NCBI RefSeq assembly: GCF_031177825.1
Contig: NZ_JAPSKE010000038.1
Location: 1 to 49,405 of the forward strand
DNA from: Paenibacillus sp.
GTDB taxonomy: Bacteria > Bacillota > Bacilli > Paenibacillales > YIM-B00363
DNA: 49,405 nucleotides
Direction of reading: 5' to 3'
Shown: positions 33,199 to 41,349 of the stretch, piece after piece
Position numbering within the stretch: the first letter of the stretch is position 1
How the letters are laid out: every line of letters begins with the position of its first letter
Notes under the pieces: generated by a model
What the model was told of the DNA's origin: nothing
Database searches by the model: none
The model's input: only the letters and a program-made list of their open reading frames with translations
Position numbers and translations under genes: made by a program

Positions 33199-33249
33199 AA
33201 CTGCTCAAAATTTGACACCCTTATCGCGAACTGCTCAACTTTTGACACC
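33199..33249. repeat. Two IS21-like terminal repeats, no transposase
   Basis: AACTGCTCAAAATTTGACACC (first copy 33199-33219) and a copy differing at two positions (33229-33249) repeat with a 30-bp period. From memory, sequences of the type GGTGTCAAAA-TTGAGCAGTT are the multiple terminal repeats at the ends of IS21-family elements (istAB). No istA or istB gene lies near, so this looks like a leftover end. Confidence 0.45.
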
Positions 33250-33289
33250 ATTTCGGCGGCGCCCAGGCTTCTCGCGAAGCCACAACGAA

Positions 33290-33316
33290 GAGGCCGCCGA
33301 TGCGCTCGGCGGCCTC
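33290..33316 (-). terminator. Terminator of the ABC exporter operon
   Basis: A perfect 10-bp GC-rich stem (33290-33299 with 33307-33316, GAGGCCGCCG/CGGCGGCCTC), loop of 7, minus-strand tail TTCGTTG, lies 14 nt after the exporter stop codon. Confidence 0.75.
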
Positions 33317-33330
33317 CCCTTGAACTCGAC

Positions 33331-35205
33331 TTATCCCGCAACCAATTCCGGGTGCTCGAATTGGCTGTTATACAGATTCGCGTAGAACCCACTCTTCTTC
33401 ATCAATTCCTCGTGCGTTCCTTGCTCGACGATATCCCCTTCATTCATGCACAGAATGAGATCCGCGTTCCGGATCGTCGACAGTCGATGCGCGATGATGA
33501 AGCTGGTGCGCCCCTGCATCAAGCGATCCATCGCCTTCTGGATCAACACTTCCGTCCGCGTATCGACGGAGCTCGTCGCCTCGTCCAGTATGAGCACCCG
33601 CGGATCGGCCAGAATCGCCCGCGCGATCGTAAGCAGCTGCTTCTGCCCCTGCGAGACGTTGCTCGTCTCCTCATTCAACTCCATCCGATAGCCGTCAGGC
33701 AGGTTGCGCACGAAGGGATCGACCTGCGCCTCCTTGGCCGCTTCGACGACCTCCTCGTCGGACGCGTCCAGTCGGCCGTACCGAATATTTTCCATGATCG
33801 TGCCGTTGAACAGCCAGGTATCCTGCAGCACCATGCCGAACTTGCTTCGAATGTCCTGCCGCGCGAAGTCCGTCAGGTCGTGGCCGTCGATCATAATCGC
33901 GCCGCCGTCGAGCTCGTGGAATCGCATCAACAGCTTCACGATCGTCGTCTTCCCAGCGCCGGTCGGCCCGACGATCGCGACGCGCTGCCCCGGCTTCACG
34001 TCCAACGTGAAGTCCTTAATGATCGGCTTCTCCGGCTCGTAACCGAACTTCGCATGCTCGAACCGGATATGTCCTCGAAGCGCCGCTTCGTTCGCGACCG
34101 CGACGACCTTGCCTTCCGCTTCCTCGGTCTCGTTCAGAAATTCGAACACTCGCTCCGAAGCGGCGACCATCCGCTGGAGCTGGCTCGACAAGTTCGCGAT
34201 CTGCGTGATCGGATGCGTGAAGTTCCGCACGTATTGGATGAACGCTTGGATATCGCCAATGCTCACTCTGCCGTTCGCCGCCATGGACGCGCCCACGATA
34301 CAAATCACGACGTACCCGAGGTTACCTACGAACATCATGACCGGCATCATGAGCCCGGAGAAAAACTCGGCCTTCTTCGCGCTCTCCGCCAGCTTCTCGT
34401 TCTCCGCGTCGAATAAAGCCAGCGCCTTCTTCTCGCCGTTGAACGCCTTCATGACGATGTGACCGCCGTAGATCTCTTCCACCTGTCCGTTCACCTTGCC
34501 GAGATATTGCTGCTGATTGCGGAAGTGCTTCTGCGACACCCCCACCAACGCAATAACGAAAAACAGCGACACCGGCACCATCACGACGGCGATGAGCGTC
34601 AGCTGCCAGCTGATCGTCAACATCATCGCCAAGACGCCGACGACCATCGCCAGCGACGAGAGCAGCTGCGTAATGCTCTGGCTGAGCGTCTGCTCCATCG
34701 TATCGACGTCGTTCGTAATGCGGGACAGTACGTCGCCTTGGCTATTCCGATGGAAGTAGCCGAGCGGCATGCGATTGAGCTTGCTCATAATGGCGTTCCG
34801 AAGATTATACGAAATCTTCGTCGCGACGTCGGCCATGACATGCCCTTGGACGTACCCGAACGCGGTGCCGAGCAGGTACAAACCGACTAACGTCATCGCG
34901 ATCGTCCCGATCAAGCCGAAGTCGATGCCGCTCGCCTCGCCCCGCATCATACTGGCGATGCCGTCCGCGAGCTCGTCGGTCGCCATGGCGAGAATCTTCG
35001 GCCCAACGATCGTAAATATCGTAGCGCCGATGGCGAGGAACGCCACGGCGATGAGCTTCCAGCGGAAGGGCGCCAGGTACGCGAGCAGCTTCTTCATGCC
35101 GCCCTTGAAGTCCTTCGCCTTCTCGGGCCGCCCCATGCCGGGCGGACCTCCTGCCGGACCTCCCGGCCCCGACGGCCGGCCTCGTTTCGGTTTCCGTTCG
35201 CTCAT
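33331..35205 (-). CDS. Heterodimeric ABC exporter, subunit with catalytic Walker B
   Basis: A 624-residue half-transporter: six transmembrane helices, then a nucleotide-binding domain with Walker A GPTGAGKTT, signature VSQGQ (deviating from SGGQ) and Walker B LILDEATSSVD with the catalytic Glu. The partner encoded just upstream has the opposite pattern (normal signature, Asp in place of the catalytic Glu). Together they give one consensus and one degenerate ATP site, as in BmrCD- or TM287/288-type multidrug exporters. The N-terminus before the first helix is rich in Gly, Pro and Arg. The ATG overlaps the stop of the partner gene by 4 nt (ATGA), so they are co-translated. A MarR regulator precedes the pair. 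Confidence 0.93.
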   Translation of the reverse strand: MSERKPKRGRPSGPGGPAGGPPGMGRPEKAKDFKGGMKKLLAYLAPFRWKLIAVAFLAIGATIFTIVGPKILAMATDELADGIASMMRGEASGIDFGLIGTIAMTLVGLYLLGTAFGYVQGHVMADVATKISYNLRNAIMSKLNRMPLGYFHRNSQGDVLSRITNDVDTMEQTLSQSITQLLSSLAMVVGVLAMMLTISWQLTLIAVVMVPVSLFFVIALVGVSQKHFRNQQQYLGKVNGQVEEIYGGHIVMKAFNGEKKALALFDAENEKLAESAKKAEFFSGLMMPVMMFVGNLGYVVICIVGASMAANGRVSIGDIQAFIQYVRNFTHPITQIANLSSQLQRMVAASERVFEFLNETEEAEGKVVAVANEAALRGHIRFEHAKFGYEPEKPIIKDFTLDVKPGQRVAIVGPTGAGKTTIVKLLMRFHELDGGAIMIDGHDLTDFARQDIRSKFGMVLQDTWLFNGTIMENIRYGRLDASDEEVVEAAKEAQVDPFVRNLPDGYRMELNEETSNVSQGQKQLLTIARAILADPRVLILDEATSSVDTRTEVLIQKAMDRLMQGRTSFIIAHRLSTIRNADLILCMNEGDIVEQGTHEELMKKSGFYANLYNSQFEHPELVAG

Positions 35206-37427
35206 GCCAGTTCCTCCTTCGTCAGCTGCGACTCGGCGATGTCCCGGTACGTCGGGCAACTCTCGAGCAGCTCTTCGTGCGTGCCCTTGCCGACGATGCG
35301 CCCGTGGTCGAGCACGATGATTTGCTCCGCGTTCTTGATCGTGCTCACCCGCTGCGCCACGACGAGGACGGTCGCGTTGGACGTGAATCGCTTCAGCGCT
35401 CTGCGCAGCGCCGCGTCCGTCTTCAAATCCAAGGCCGAGAAGCTGTCGTCGAAAATGTACACCGGCGCCTTCCGAATGAGCGCCCGCGCGATGGAGAGCC
35501 GCTGCCGTTGGCCGCCGCTGACGTTCGTGCCGCCTTGCGAGATGGGCGAGGCGACGCCCTGCTCCATGTTCTCGATAAATCCGCTCGCCTGCGCGACCTC
35601 CAGCGCCTCCCGCACCTCCGCTTCGTCCGCCGTCTCGTACCCGTACCGAACGTTCGAAGCGATATCGCCCGTGAACAGAATCCCCTTCTGCGGCACGTAC
35701 CCGATCGTCTCCCGCAGCTCCCTCTGGGACAGCTCTCGGATGTCGATGCCGTTCATCGTAATCCGCCCCGCCGTCACGTCGTAGAAGCGGGGAACGAGAT
35801 GGACGAGCGTCGACTTCCCGGCCCCCGTCGTGCCGATGAACGCCGTCGTCTGCCCCGGCTTCGCCGTAAAGCTGATGTCTTCGAGGACGGCCTCTTCGGC
35901 GTTCCCGTACCGGAACGATACGCGGTCGAACACGACCGTCACCCCATCGCCGCGCTCGAACGTCTTCGCATCTGCCGGCTCCCGAATCGTCAACTCCGTG
36001 TTCAGCACCTCTTGAATCCGCTCGGCCGAAGCGATCGCCCGCGGCACCATCAGAAACATCATCGACATGAACAAGAACGACATGATGATTTGCATCGCGT
36101 ATTGCATGAACGCCATCATATTGCCGATCTGCAGCTCCGACGCCGCGATTTGATGCGCCCCGACCCAGATCACGAGCAACGTGATCAGGTTCATGACGAG
36201 CGTCATCGCCGGGAACAGGAACGCCATCGTCCGCTGGACGAACCGGTTCGTTCTCCGCAGGTTATCGTTCGCCTGCTCGAACCGCCCTTCCTCGTACCGT
36301 TCGTTCCCGAACGCGCGGATGACCATCATGCCGGACAGGTTTTCCCGACTGACCAGGTTCAGCTTGTCGATAAGCTTCTGCAGCGTCTTAAATTTCGGTA
36401 CCGCCAAAGCGAACATGATAAGAAGGATGCCGACGATCGCGATGACCGCGACCGCGATGATCCAGCTCATCGACGCGCTGCTGCGGATCGCGAGGATGAT
36501 GCCCCCGACGCCCATGATCGGCGCGAACAGCAGCAGGCGGATGCCCATTAAGATCAGCGTCTGGATTTGCTGCACGTCGTTCGTGGTACGGGTAATCAGC
36601 GACGCGGTCGAGAATTTGTCGTACTCCGCGTTCGAGAACCGGCCGACCTTCTCGAACACGTCGCGGCGCATCCGCATCGCGACCGACGTGCCGATCTTCG
36701 AGGCGTACCAGCCGACGACGATCGCGGCGACGCCGCCGAGCAGCGCCACGCCGAGCATCTTCAGCCCGATGCCGACGATGTAGTCGCGCTGGAATTGCTT
36801 CAGATCGACGCCCAGCTCGCCGTAAAACAGGCGGGTGAACGTAACTGCGATCTGCGAGCCGGCCATCGACTCGTCGCCCGCCGCGGCGGCGATATACGCG
36901 TCGAGTCCGCCGGAAGCTTTCAGCTCCGCGAACATCGGCGCCATTGCGTACAGCTGCGACGGCTCGAGACTTGCCGTACCGCCTTGCCCGGCGGCGGCAT
37001 CCGGCTGCGAACCCTGTTGCATGCCTTGCATCGTAAGCGCTAGCGCATAGGCCGCCCGGGTGTAGACATCGTCTACGGCTTCGGCCCGTTCGCCGTCCCG
37101 CTCCTCCAGCCGGTAGACGTCTTGGGTACCTGCGGCCGGAAACCGTTCCGCGATCGCTTCGTCCTCTCCCGCCGGCGCCGGCGCATAGCCGTTCGCCAGC
37201 GTTTCCGCCTCCCGCTCGCTCAGGAACATCTTCAACAAATCGACCCCTTCGGCGCTGATCGCCTCCGGCGCTCCCTGCTCGATGCCGCCGGCCTGAATGC
37301 CGGTGTCGACCATATCGCTCATCAGTCTCGGCAGCCCTAAGTCGCACAACACTTGTACGAACAGGAAGACGATGCTAACCGTCAGCGCGGCCGCGAACGG
37401 CTTCAAGTAGCGAAATACGAGTTTCAT
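35202..37427 (-). CDS. Heterodimeric ABC exporter, subunit with degenerate Walker B and extracellular insert
   Basis: A 741-residue half-transporter, longer than usual because about 190 residues (roughly 35-225) lie between the first and second transmembrane helices. That segment is acidic and Ala/Gly-rich and should be extracellular, like the insert in BmrD-type subunits. The nucleotide-binding domain has Walker A GTTGAGKST, a normal VSGGQRQR signature and Walker B YIFDDSFSALD, where Asp replaces the catalytic Glu. It pairs with the following gene to form an asymmetric drug or lipid exporter. Transcription should start in the gap after the MarR gene, which contains a palindromic operator, although read-through from marR is possible. 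Confidence 0.92.
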   Translation of the reverse strand: MKLVFRYLKPFAAALTVSIVFLFVQVLCDLGLPRLMSDMVDTGIQAGGIEQGAPEAISAEGVDLLKMFLSEREAETLANGYAPAPAGEDEAIAERFPAAGTQDVYRLEERDGERAEAVDDVYTRAAYALALTMQGMQQGSQPDAAAGQGGTASLEPSQLYAMAPMFAELKASGGLDAYIAAAAGDESMAGSQIAVTFTRLFYGELGVDLKQFQRDYIVGIGLKMLGVALLGGVAAIVVGWYASKIGTSVAMRMRRDVFEKVGRFSNAEYDKFSTASLITRTTNDVQQIQTLILMGIRLLLFAPIMGVGGIILAIRSSASMSWIIAVAVIAIVGILLIMFALAVPKFKTLQKLIDKLNLVSRENLSGMMVIRAFGNERYEEGRFEQANDNLRRTNRFVQRTMAFLFPAMTLVMNLITLLVIWVGAHQIAASELQIGNMMAFMQYAMQIIMSFLFMSMMFLMVPRAIASAERIQEVLNTELTIREPADAKTFERGDGVTVVFDRVSFRYGNAEEAVLEDISFTAKPGQTTAFIGTTGAGKSTLVHLVPRFYDVTAGRITMNGIDIRELSQRELRETIGYVPQKGILFTGDIASNVRYGYETADEAEVREALEVAQASGFIENMEQGVASPISQGGTNVSGGQRQRLSIARALIRKAPVYIFDDSFSALDLKTDAALRRALKRFTSNATVLVVAQRVSTIKNAEQIIVLDHGRIVGKGTHEELLESCPTYRDIAESQLTKEELA

Positions 37428-37472
37428 AAGACACTCCCTCTGTCTTTGACGAATATTTGTTCAGGCCCTTAC

Positions 37473-37488
37473 AGTTAGGAACCTAACT
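37473..37488. promoter_or_regulatory. Palindromic MarR-type operator before the ABC exporter
   Basis: AGTTAGG-2-CCTAACT is a perfect 16-bp palindrome 45 bp upstream of the exporter start. Its half-site TTAGG recurs in the box at the marR promoter, which supports binding by the same MarR protein. Confidence 0.65.
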
Positions 37489-37505
37489 ATATGAACGCGA
37501 AAACC

Positions 37506-37943
37506 TCATTCCAGGTTTTTCTTCAGCTTCTCTGCGATCGCGAAGAACGACGCGATCTCCTCTTCGCTTAGCCCGTTGCGCAGCTTCGTTTCGAAATCGA
37601 TAAATCGTTGCACGTTCTTCTCATGAATTTCGCGCGCTTTCGGCGTCAGCGTAATCTTCTTCAATCTTGCATCGTACGCTACCGGCTCGCGAACGATGAG
37701 ACCGTTGCGCTCCATCCCCTGCAGCATGCCGGTAACCGTCGCGCGGCGGATGTTGAATTGCTTCTCGAGATCTCGTTGAAACACCGCGCGGTCCGCGCAT
37801 GCGACCACGTATCCGATGATCCAGCCTTGCATGCCTGTCAATCCGTCTTCCCCGGCATCTTCCGAGAAGCATTCGTCTAAATTTCTTTTGATTAAGTTCG
37901 CCAGCGTCTTTAACTCGAAGCCGATCGCTTTAGGCGGCTTCAT
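37506..37943 (-). CDS. MarR-family transcriptional regulator
   Basis: A 145-residue winged-helix repressor: the recognition region lies around VFQRDLEKQFNIRRATVTGMLQGMERNGLI, followed by the wing with AYDARLKKITLTPKA (the Asp-Arg of the MarR wing). The ATG at 37943 has AGAGGTGG upstream. It precedes a drug-type ABC exporter pair and should repress it until an inducer binds. Operator-like palindromes lie both at its own promoter and before the exporter. Confidence 0.93.
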   Translation of the reverse strand: MKPPKAIGFELKTLANLIKRNLDECFSEDAGEDGLTGMQGWIIGYVVACADRAVFQRDLEKQFNIRRATVTGMLQGMERNGLIVREPVAYDARLKKITLTPKAREIHEKNVQRFIDFETKLRNGLSEEEIASFFAIAEKLKKNLE

Positions 37944-37964
37944 CGGCACCACCTCTCCCTCTTT

Positions 37965-38008
37965 GTTAGGGTACTAACATTATCTCCGGAGAACCTCGAC
38001 CCTGTCAA
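37965..38008 (-). promoter_or_regulatory. marR promoter with overlapping operator
   Basis: On the minus strand TTGACA (38003-38008) and GATAAT (37979-37984) are 18 bp apart. GTTAG-4-CTAAC (37965-37978) follows at once and covers the transcription start, so a bound MarR would block initiation. Confidence 0.75.
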
Positions 38009-38022
38009 GAACGATTCTCTCC

Positions 38023-38580
38023 CTACCGCTCGCTCAACCGGGCAAACTTCAACATCACCCATCGATGGATCGTGCCAAGGAGAAGGAAACCTATAAATGA
38101 GTACGTGTGAGTCCAGTGAATCAATTGAAACATCTCCCACCGAACGAACAGCGTCTCGACGAGGTAGGCGTAGAATGCAGCTAGAGCGATATTTGCCAAG
38201 AAATACGTTTTCCATGTTTTCGTGTACTGATAGATGACCATGAAGCTCACCGGAATGACGGTTAAGTCTGCCGGGAAGAGCGGCGGAAACATGGGGAGAA
38301 CTTTATCCGGATACGCCCAAAGCATGAGGTCGACCCCGATTCCGTCCAACGCGACCGCGAAGGAACCGACGAGTAACCCGGAGGTCAGAATCTCGAAAAC
38401 GCGTTTTCGATCGATAAAAAACTTCAGCCAGACCGCCCATGGCAGAATCGCCGCCGCCACAAGAAACCACCATTTCCAGGTAAACAGATCGTCGGAAAGC
38501 CAGTGGGAGGTGCCGAGATACCTCAATGTTTCTCTTGCTTCTTGCACTTGTTCGAAAGTGACGGACGGATCCATATCCAC
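38023..38580 (-). CDS. CBO0543-like small integral membrane protein
   Basis: A 185-residue protein with about five transmembrane helices (WWFLVAAAILPWAVWLKFF, TSGLLVGSFAVALDGIGVDLM, PADLTVIPVSFMVIYQY, YFLANIALAAFYAYLVE, TYSFIGFLLLGTIHRWVMLKF). The pattern, with YPxxxLPMFPPLFPADLTVIP in the middle, resembles the CBO0543 family, widespread in spore formers and without known function. The GTG start has GGAG 10 nt upstream. It is transcribed toward marR and is not obviously part of that operon. Confidence 0.65.
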   Translation of the reverse strand: MDMDPSVTFEQVQEARETLRYLGTSHWLSDDLFTWKWWFLVAAAILPWAVWLKFFIDRKRVFEILTSGLLVGSFAVALDGIGVDLMLWAYPDKVLPMFPPLFPADLTVIPVSFMVIYQYTKTWKTYFLANIALAAFYAYLVETLFVRWEMFQLIHWTHTYSFIGFLLLGTIHRWVMLKFARLSER

Positions 38581-38697
38581 GCGAGATCAACTCCAAAGAA
38601 TGGGGGTTCTATCCCCATCATTGTCGGTCAGAAGCGCTTCGGATATACCCGTGATATCGCGTGAAGAATAGGGTAACAATACTAGGAAAACAATGTT

Positions 38698-39135
38698 ATG
38701 GGGTTGCGCATGAGAAGAATATACGCTGCGGTTTTCGCGATCATAATGCCGGGTTTGGGCCAAATTTACAACGGACAAATCCTGAAGGGCTTCGCCTACT
38801 TAATCATCGAACATGTGGTCAATACGCTTGCGCGCATTAACCAAAGCATCTATCTGGACTTTAACGGCTTGCATGCCGAAGCGCTGCAAAACGTGAACTA
38901 TCAATTCGCCTTGTTTTACCCGGGGATCTATATCATTGGAATCTTGGATGCATACCGCAACGCCGTTAAGGATGTTCCTCCTGCTCCCGCCGTCGATCCA
39001 TATTTTATTGCGGCAGGGTTCCTCGGGACGGTAAGCGTCATCTATCCGCGGTTTTTGCCTTTCCCGCTCCTGTTAGGGGGGGGTGCCATCATCGTGCCGA
39101 TCCTGATCGGAGTTTGGATCCATCGAAAAACGTAA
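38698..39135 (+). CDS. Small multi-pass membrane protein
   Basis: A 145-residue protein that begins with a TM2-like hairpin signature (FAIIMPGLGQIYNGQILKGFAYLI), common in small membrane proteins of unknown role, and has further hydrophobic segments (FALFYPGIYIIGILDAY, FPLLLGGGAIIVPILIGVWI). Two starts are possible: the ATG at 38698 and an ATG 12 nt later with GGGG before it. No functional link to neighbours is evident. Confidence 0.65.
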   Translation: MGLRMRRIYAAVFAIIMPGLGQIYNGQILKGFAYLIIEHVVNTLARINQSIYLDFNGLHAEALQNVNYQFALFYPGIYIIGILDAYRNAVKDVPPAPAVDPYFIAAGFLGTVSVIYPRFLPFPLLLGGGAIIVPILIGVWIHRKT

Positions 39136-39142
39136 GGGGAAA

Positions 39143-39165
39143 CGTCTTGGCCGATGGCCAAGACG
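39143..39165. terminator. Hairpin between convergent genes
   Basis: A perfect 10-bp stem (39143-39152 with 39156-39165, CGTCTTGGCC/GGCCAAGACG) with a 3-nt loop. There is no T-run on the plus strand and a weak one (GTTTCCCCTT) on the minus strand. Confidence 0.55.
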
Positions 39166-39195
39166 CCCGCTTGAGTGCAGTCTATAAATTCCCCT

Positions 39196-40083
39196 TCACC
39201 CCCGCAGCCGTGTAACCGCCGCGGTCTGCTCCTCATAACGTACCACCCGATAGTTCGAATCGTTCTCCATCGCCTCCTCCAGGAACGGAATCGGCGGCGA
39301 GAAAATGAACGTTCCGCCGACCTTAAGCGACTGTAAAATTTCGATAAACTTCAGCATATAGGCTCTATAATCTCCGTCCTTGCGAAGAAGATGGTGACCG
39401 AAATGATTCGAGAACGCCATATGGGAAAAGACGGTTCCCCAATCGTTCGGCCGTAAGCTGAATTCGAACCAATTCGCCTTCGTCGTATACTCGGTCGTTT
39501 CGACCGACCGATCCATGCCGTAAGCCTGAAAACCGTTCATTCTTAACAAACGAACCAGATTCGCGTCTTTCCCGCATCCGATATCCAGGATCGGCTCCTT
39601 CAATGGGAGTCCCGCAATCCCCATCGTCTCTACTTGAAACTCAGGAGATTATTGCGCGCACGCGACATCGAACAGATGCGCATTCTCTTTGTATTTCGCG
39701 AAAATAGCTTGACCGTTCGTCCGGATCAGGAACTCCCTTATTTTCCGATAATGTTCGCGGAACGCGTTTTCCGCATCCTTCGTCAGAGAGAGCAGATCAT
39801 TTGCGAATCGAAGGTATATCCCTTTTAATTCTTGAGTATCCCGATTCGAAAAGTTTAAAAATTGATTCGCATGGAGAAGCGAATCTATAACTCTCTGTGC
39901 CGTGTATGCGGCCATCGGTTCAATTTCAGGATTCTCCATGGACTTCCACTCCCTAAGAAAATTCCTAATGAACCGACGAGACGGTTCGACGACGTAACGA
40001 CCGTCCTCGGTTGCATAAAATATGCTTTTGTTCTCGTTAGATTGGAGTTGGCGATCGATCATCCGAATCAGTCGGTCCGTCAT
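39196..40083 (-). pseudogene. SAM-dependent methyltransferase interrupted by one in-frame stop
   Basis: Two open frames, 40083-39652 and 39648-39196, are in the same reading frame and are separated only by a TAA codon at 39649-39651. Reading through gives one 295-residue protein. The helical N-terminal half begins MTDRLIRMIDRQLQ (GGAGG precedes it). The C-terminal half has the SAM-binding motif ILDIGCGKDANLVRLL, the acidic residue in YGMDRSV and FSPPIPFLEEA. The sequence is smooth on both sides of the stop (DVACAQ, then SPEFQVETMGIAG), so a recent point mutation or a sequencing error is more likely than two genes. If real, only the N-terminal half would be made, unless translation restarts at the ATG at 39624. 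The substrate is unknown. Confidence 0.75.
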
Positions 40084-40151
40084 ATTCCCCTCCGAAAGTA
40101 TGAGCCGCTGTCGAGCGAACGCAGCGGCGAGAATAACGCATAACTCCCAGT

Positions 40152-40712
40152 TTATTCCCTGAAGTTCCATTCGTCTCTTAGTAATGAGAAACAACGTTGG
40201 TCTGCGAAGTTTCCATGCGAAAGGGCATACCCTCGCAACCTGCCGTCTTCCCTAAACCCTAAGCGATGAAGCAGCTTCATCGATGGGAACGCGTCTACAT
40301 TCGTGAACGCTTCTATGCGATAAAATCCCATGGATTCGAAGCCGAAAGGGATAACGCTCTGTAACGCTTCCGTCATGAGTCCGCGCCGCCAATACGGCTT
40401 CCCGAGATCATAAGCGATTTCTCCGCGCGCGCCTCGATTCATTTCCCAACCGTTAAAGCCGCAAGTTCCGATGATAACATGATCGTCTTTCTTTTCGATC
40501 CCCCATCGAAATGCTTTCCGTTCCAGAAACAAGTCGTTCATGAATTCGATCAACGCAACGGCTTGGCGAACATTGGAAAATGGCGCGATTCCCATATCCT
40601 TCGTAACTTCCGCGTCGGAGAACAACGCGAACACGGCTTCTGCATCGGCGACCGTCATCTTACGTAATCGTAACCGCTCTGTCTCAAGTTCCGGAAATAC
40701 GGATAAATCCAT
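40152..40712 (-). CDS. GNAT N-acetyltransferase, RimJ/RimL-like
   Basis: A 186-residue acetyltransferase of the RimJ/RimL type, which acetylates N-terminal or side-chain amines using acetyl-CoA. It opens with the typical LETERLRLRKMTVADAEAVF, has GTCGFNGWEMNRGARGEIAYDLGKPYWRRGLMTEA-type core segments in order (acetyl-CoA loop WRRGLMTEAL) and ends AFPSMKLLHRLGFREDGRLR. The ATG has GAGGGGAG 7 nt upstream. It stands alone beside decaying genes. Confidence 0.9.
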   Translation of the reverse strand: MDLSVFPELETERLRLRKMTVADAEAVFALFSDAEVTKDMGIAPFSNVRQAVALIEFMNDLFLERKAFRWGIEKKDDHVIIGTCGFNGWEMNRGARGEIAYDLGKPYWRRGLMTEALQSVIPFGFESMGFYRIEAFTNVDAFPSMKLLHRLGFREDGRLRGYALSHGNFADQRCFSLLRDEWNFRE

Positions 40713-40803
40713 TGGCAAACTCCCCTCGCAAGTTTCGTCTACATGAGGATAACAAATTCTCGATCGCCCCCCCGCGCAAATTTTCCGTTGTTCCCCGCAA
40801 ATC

Positions 40804-41076
40804 TTAAGGGTAGGTACCCCATTCTTGCTTAAGGAAGTTATATAACCTTCGACTCGCTTGTTGGAAAGGGTAAGCGGATTCCTTGCACAAGATCCCCATC
40901 GTCATGGAAATCAGGCTCCCGCCGATGTTCTTCGCCGCGGTCTCCTTCGCATCCGGATCTACGAAGACTTTCGGTACGAGCGCGATCCCCAATCCGCTTT
41001 CCACATAAAATTTTAATGCCGTCATACTCCCGATCTCCATCGTGTCGAGCGCGATGGTGGGAAGGCAAGGAGGATG
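40804..41076 (-). pseudogene. Truncated LysR-type regulator (C-terminal remnant)
   Basis: The frame reads PTIALDTMEIGSMTALKFYV then ESGLGIALVPKVFV and ends ...RRLYNFLKQEWG, the last ~85 residues of a LysR effector-binding domain. There is no helix-turn-helix: a TGA at 41077-41079 ends the frame upstream and unrelated sequence follows. Read alone, the piece cannot bind DNA. The break point meets a short-chain dehydrogenase tail on the other strand. Confidence 0.75.
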
Positions 41077-41078
41077 TC

Positions 41079-41216
41079 ATGAAAACATTAGCCCCGAACT
41101 TACTCATTCAGCGAATTTCCGAGCCGGACGATATCGCTCGGATGGTTTGCGCCTCCCTTGAACAGGAAGCCATGACAGGGCAAGCGATTACCGTCGACAG
41201 CGGACAAACCTTGTGA
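41079..41216 (+). pseudogene. Truncated short-chain dehydrogenase (C-terminal remnant)
   Basis: A 45-residue frame reads PNLLIQRISEPDDIARMV then EAMTGQAITVDSGQTL, the last part of an SDR enzyme (loop after the active site, then the TGQxIxVDGG end). The Rossmann fold and Tyr-Lys catalytic pair are missing. An AAGGAGG happens to precede an ATG, so a short peptide could be made, but no enzyme. It is joined head to head with the LysR remnant. Confidence 0.75.
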
Positions 41217-41249
41217 GCTTCCGTAGGCGCGGCAAGGCGCTTCCCTCAA

Positions 41250-41302
41250 TGAAAAAACTTTTTTCAACCGTCGAAGGATCGCGACAGGCTTGCGATCCTT
41301 CG
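41250..41302. terminator. Hairpin pair after the fused permease gene and SDR remnant
   Basis: CGAAGGATCGC (41272-41282) pairs with GCGATCCTTCG (41292-41302), and next to it TGAAAAAACTTTTTTCA (41250-41266) is a palindrome that supplies T-runs in both directions. It could end both convergent transcripts. Confidence 0.7.
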
Positions 41303-41349
41303 GCATGTCTTCGCAATCGATGGGTCCGGCGGAAGACGGTCGAGCATTC

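Larger units (their letters stand above)
33015..33330. other. Gene-free gap with IS-end repeats
   Basis: This 316-bp gap between two minus-strand genes holds no credible gene. It contains a likely promoter for the lipoprotein gene near 33120-33135 (TATAAT reads on the plus strand at 33124, so this is uncertain), the IS21-like repeats at 33199-33249 and the exporter terminator at 33290-33316. Confidence 0.45.

Noticed and set aside
35277..36551. 424-codon plus-strand frame opposite the exporter gene
   Set aside because: Product is an Arg/His/Asp-rich shadow of the ABC transporter; no start signal.
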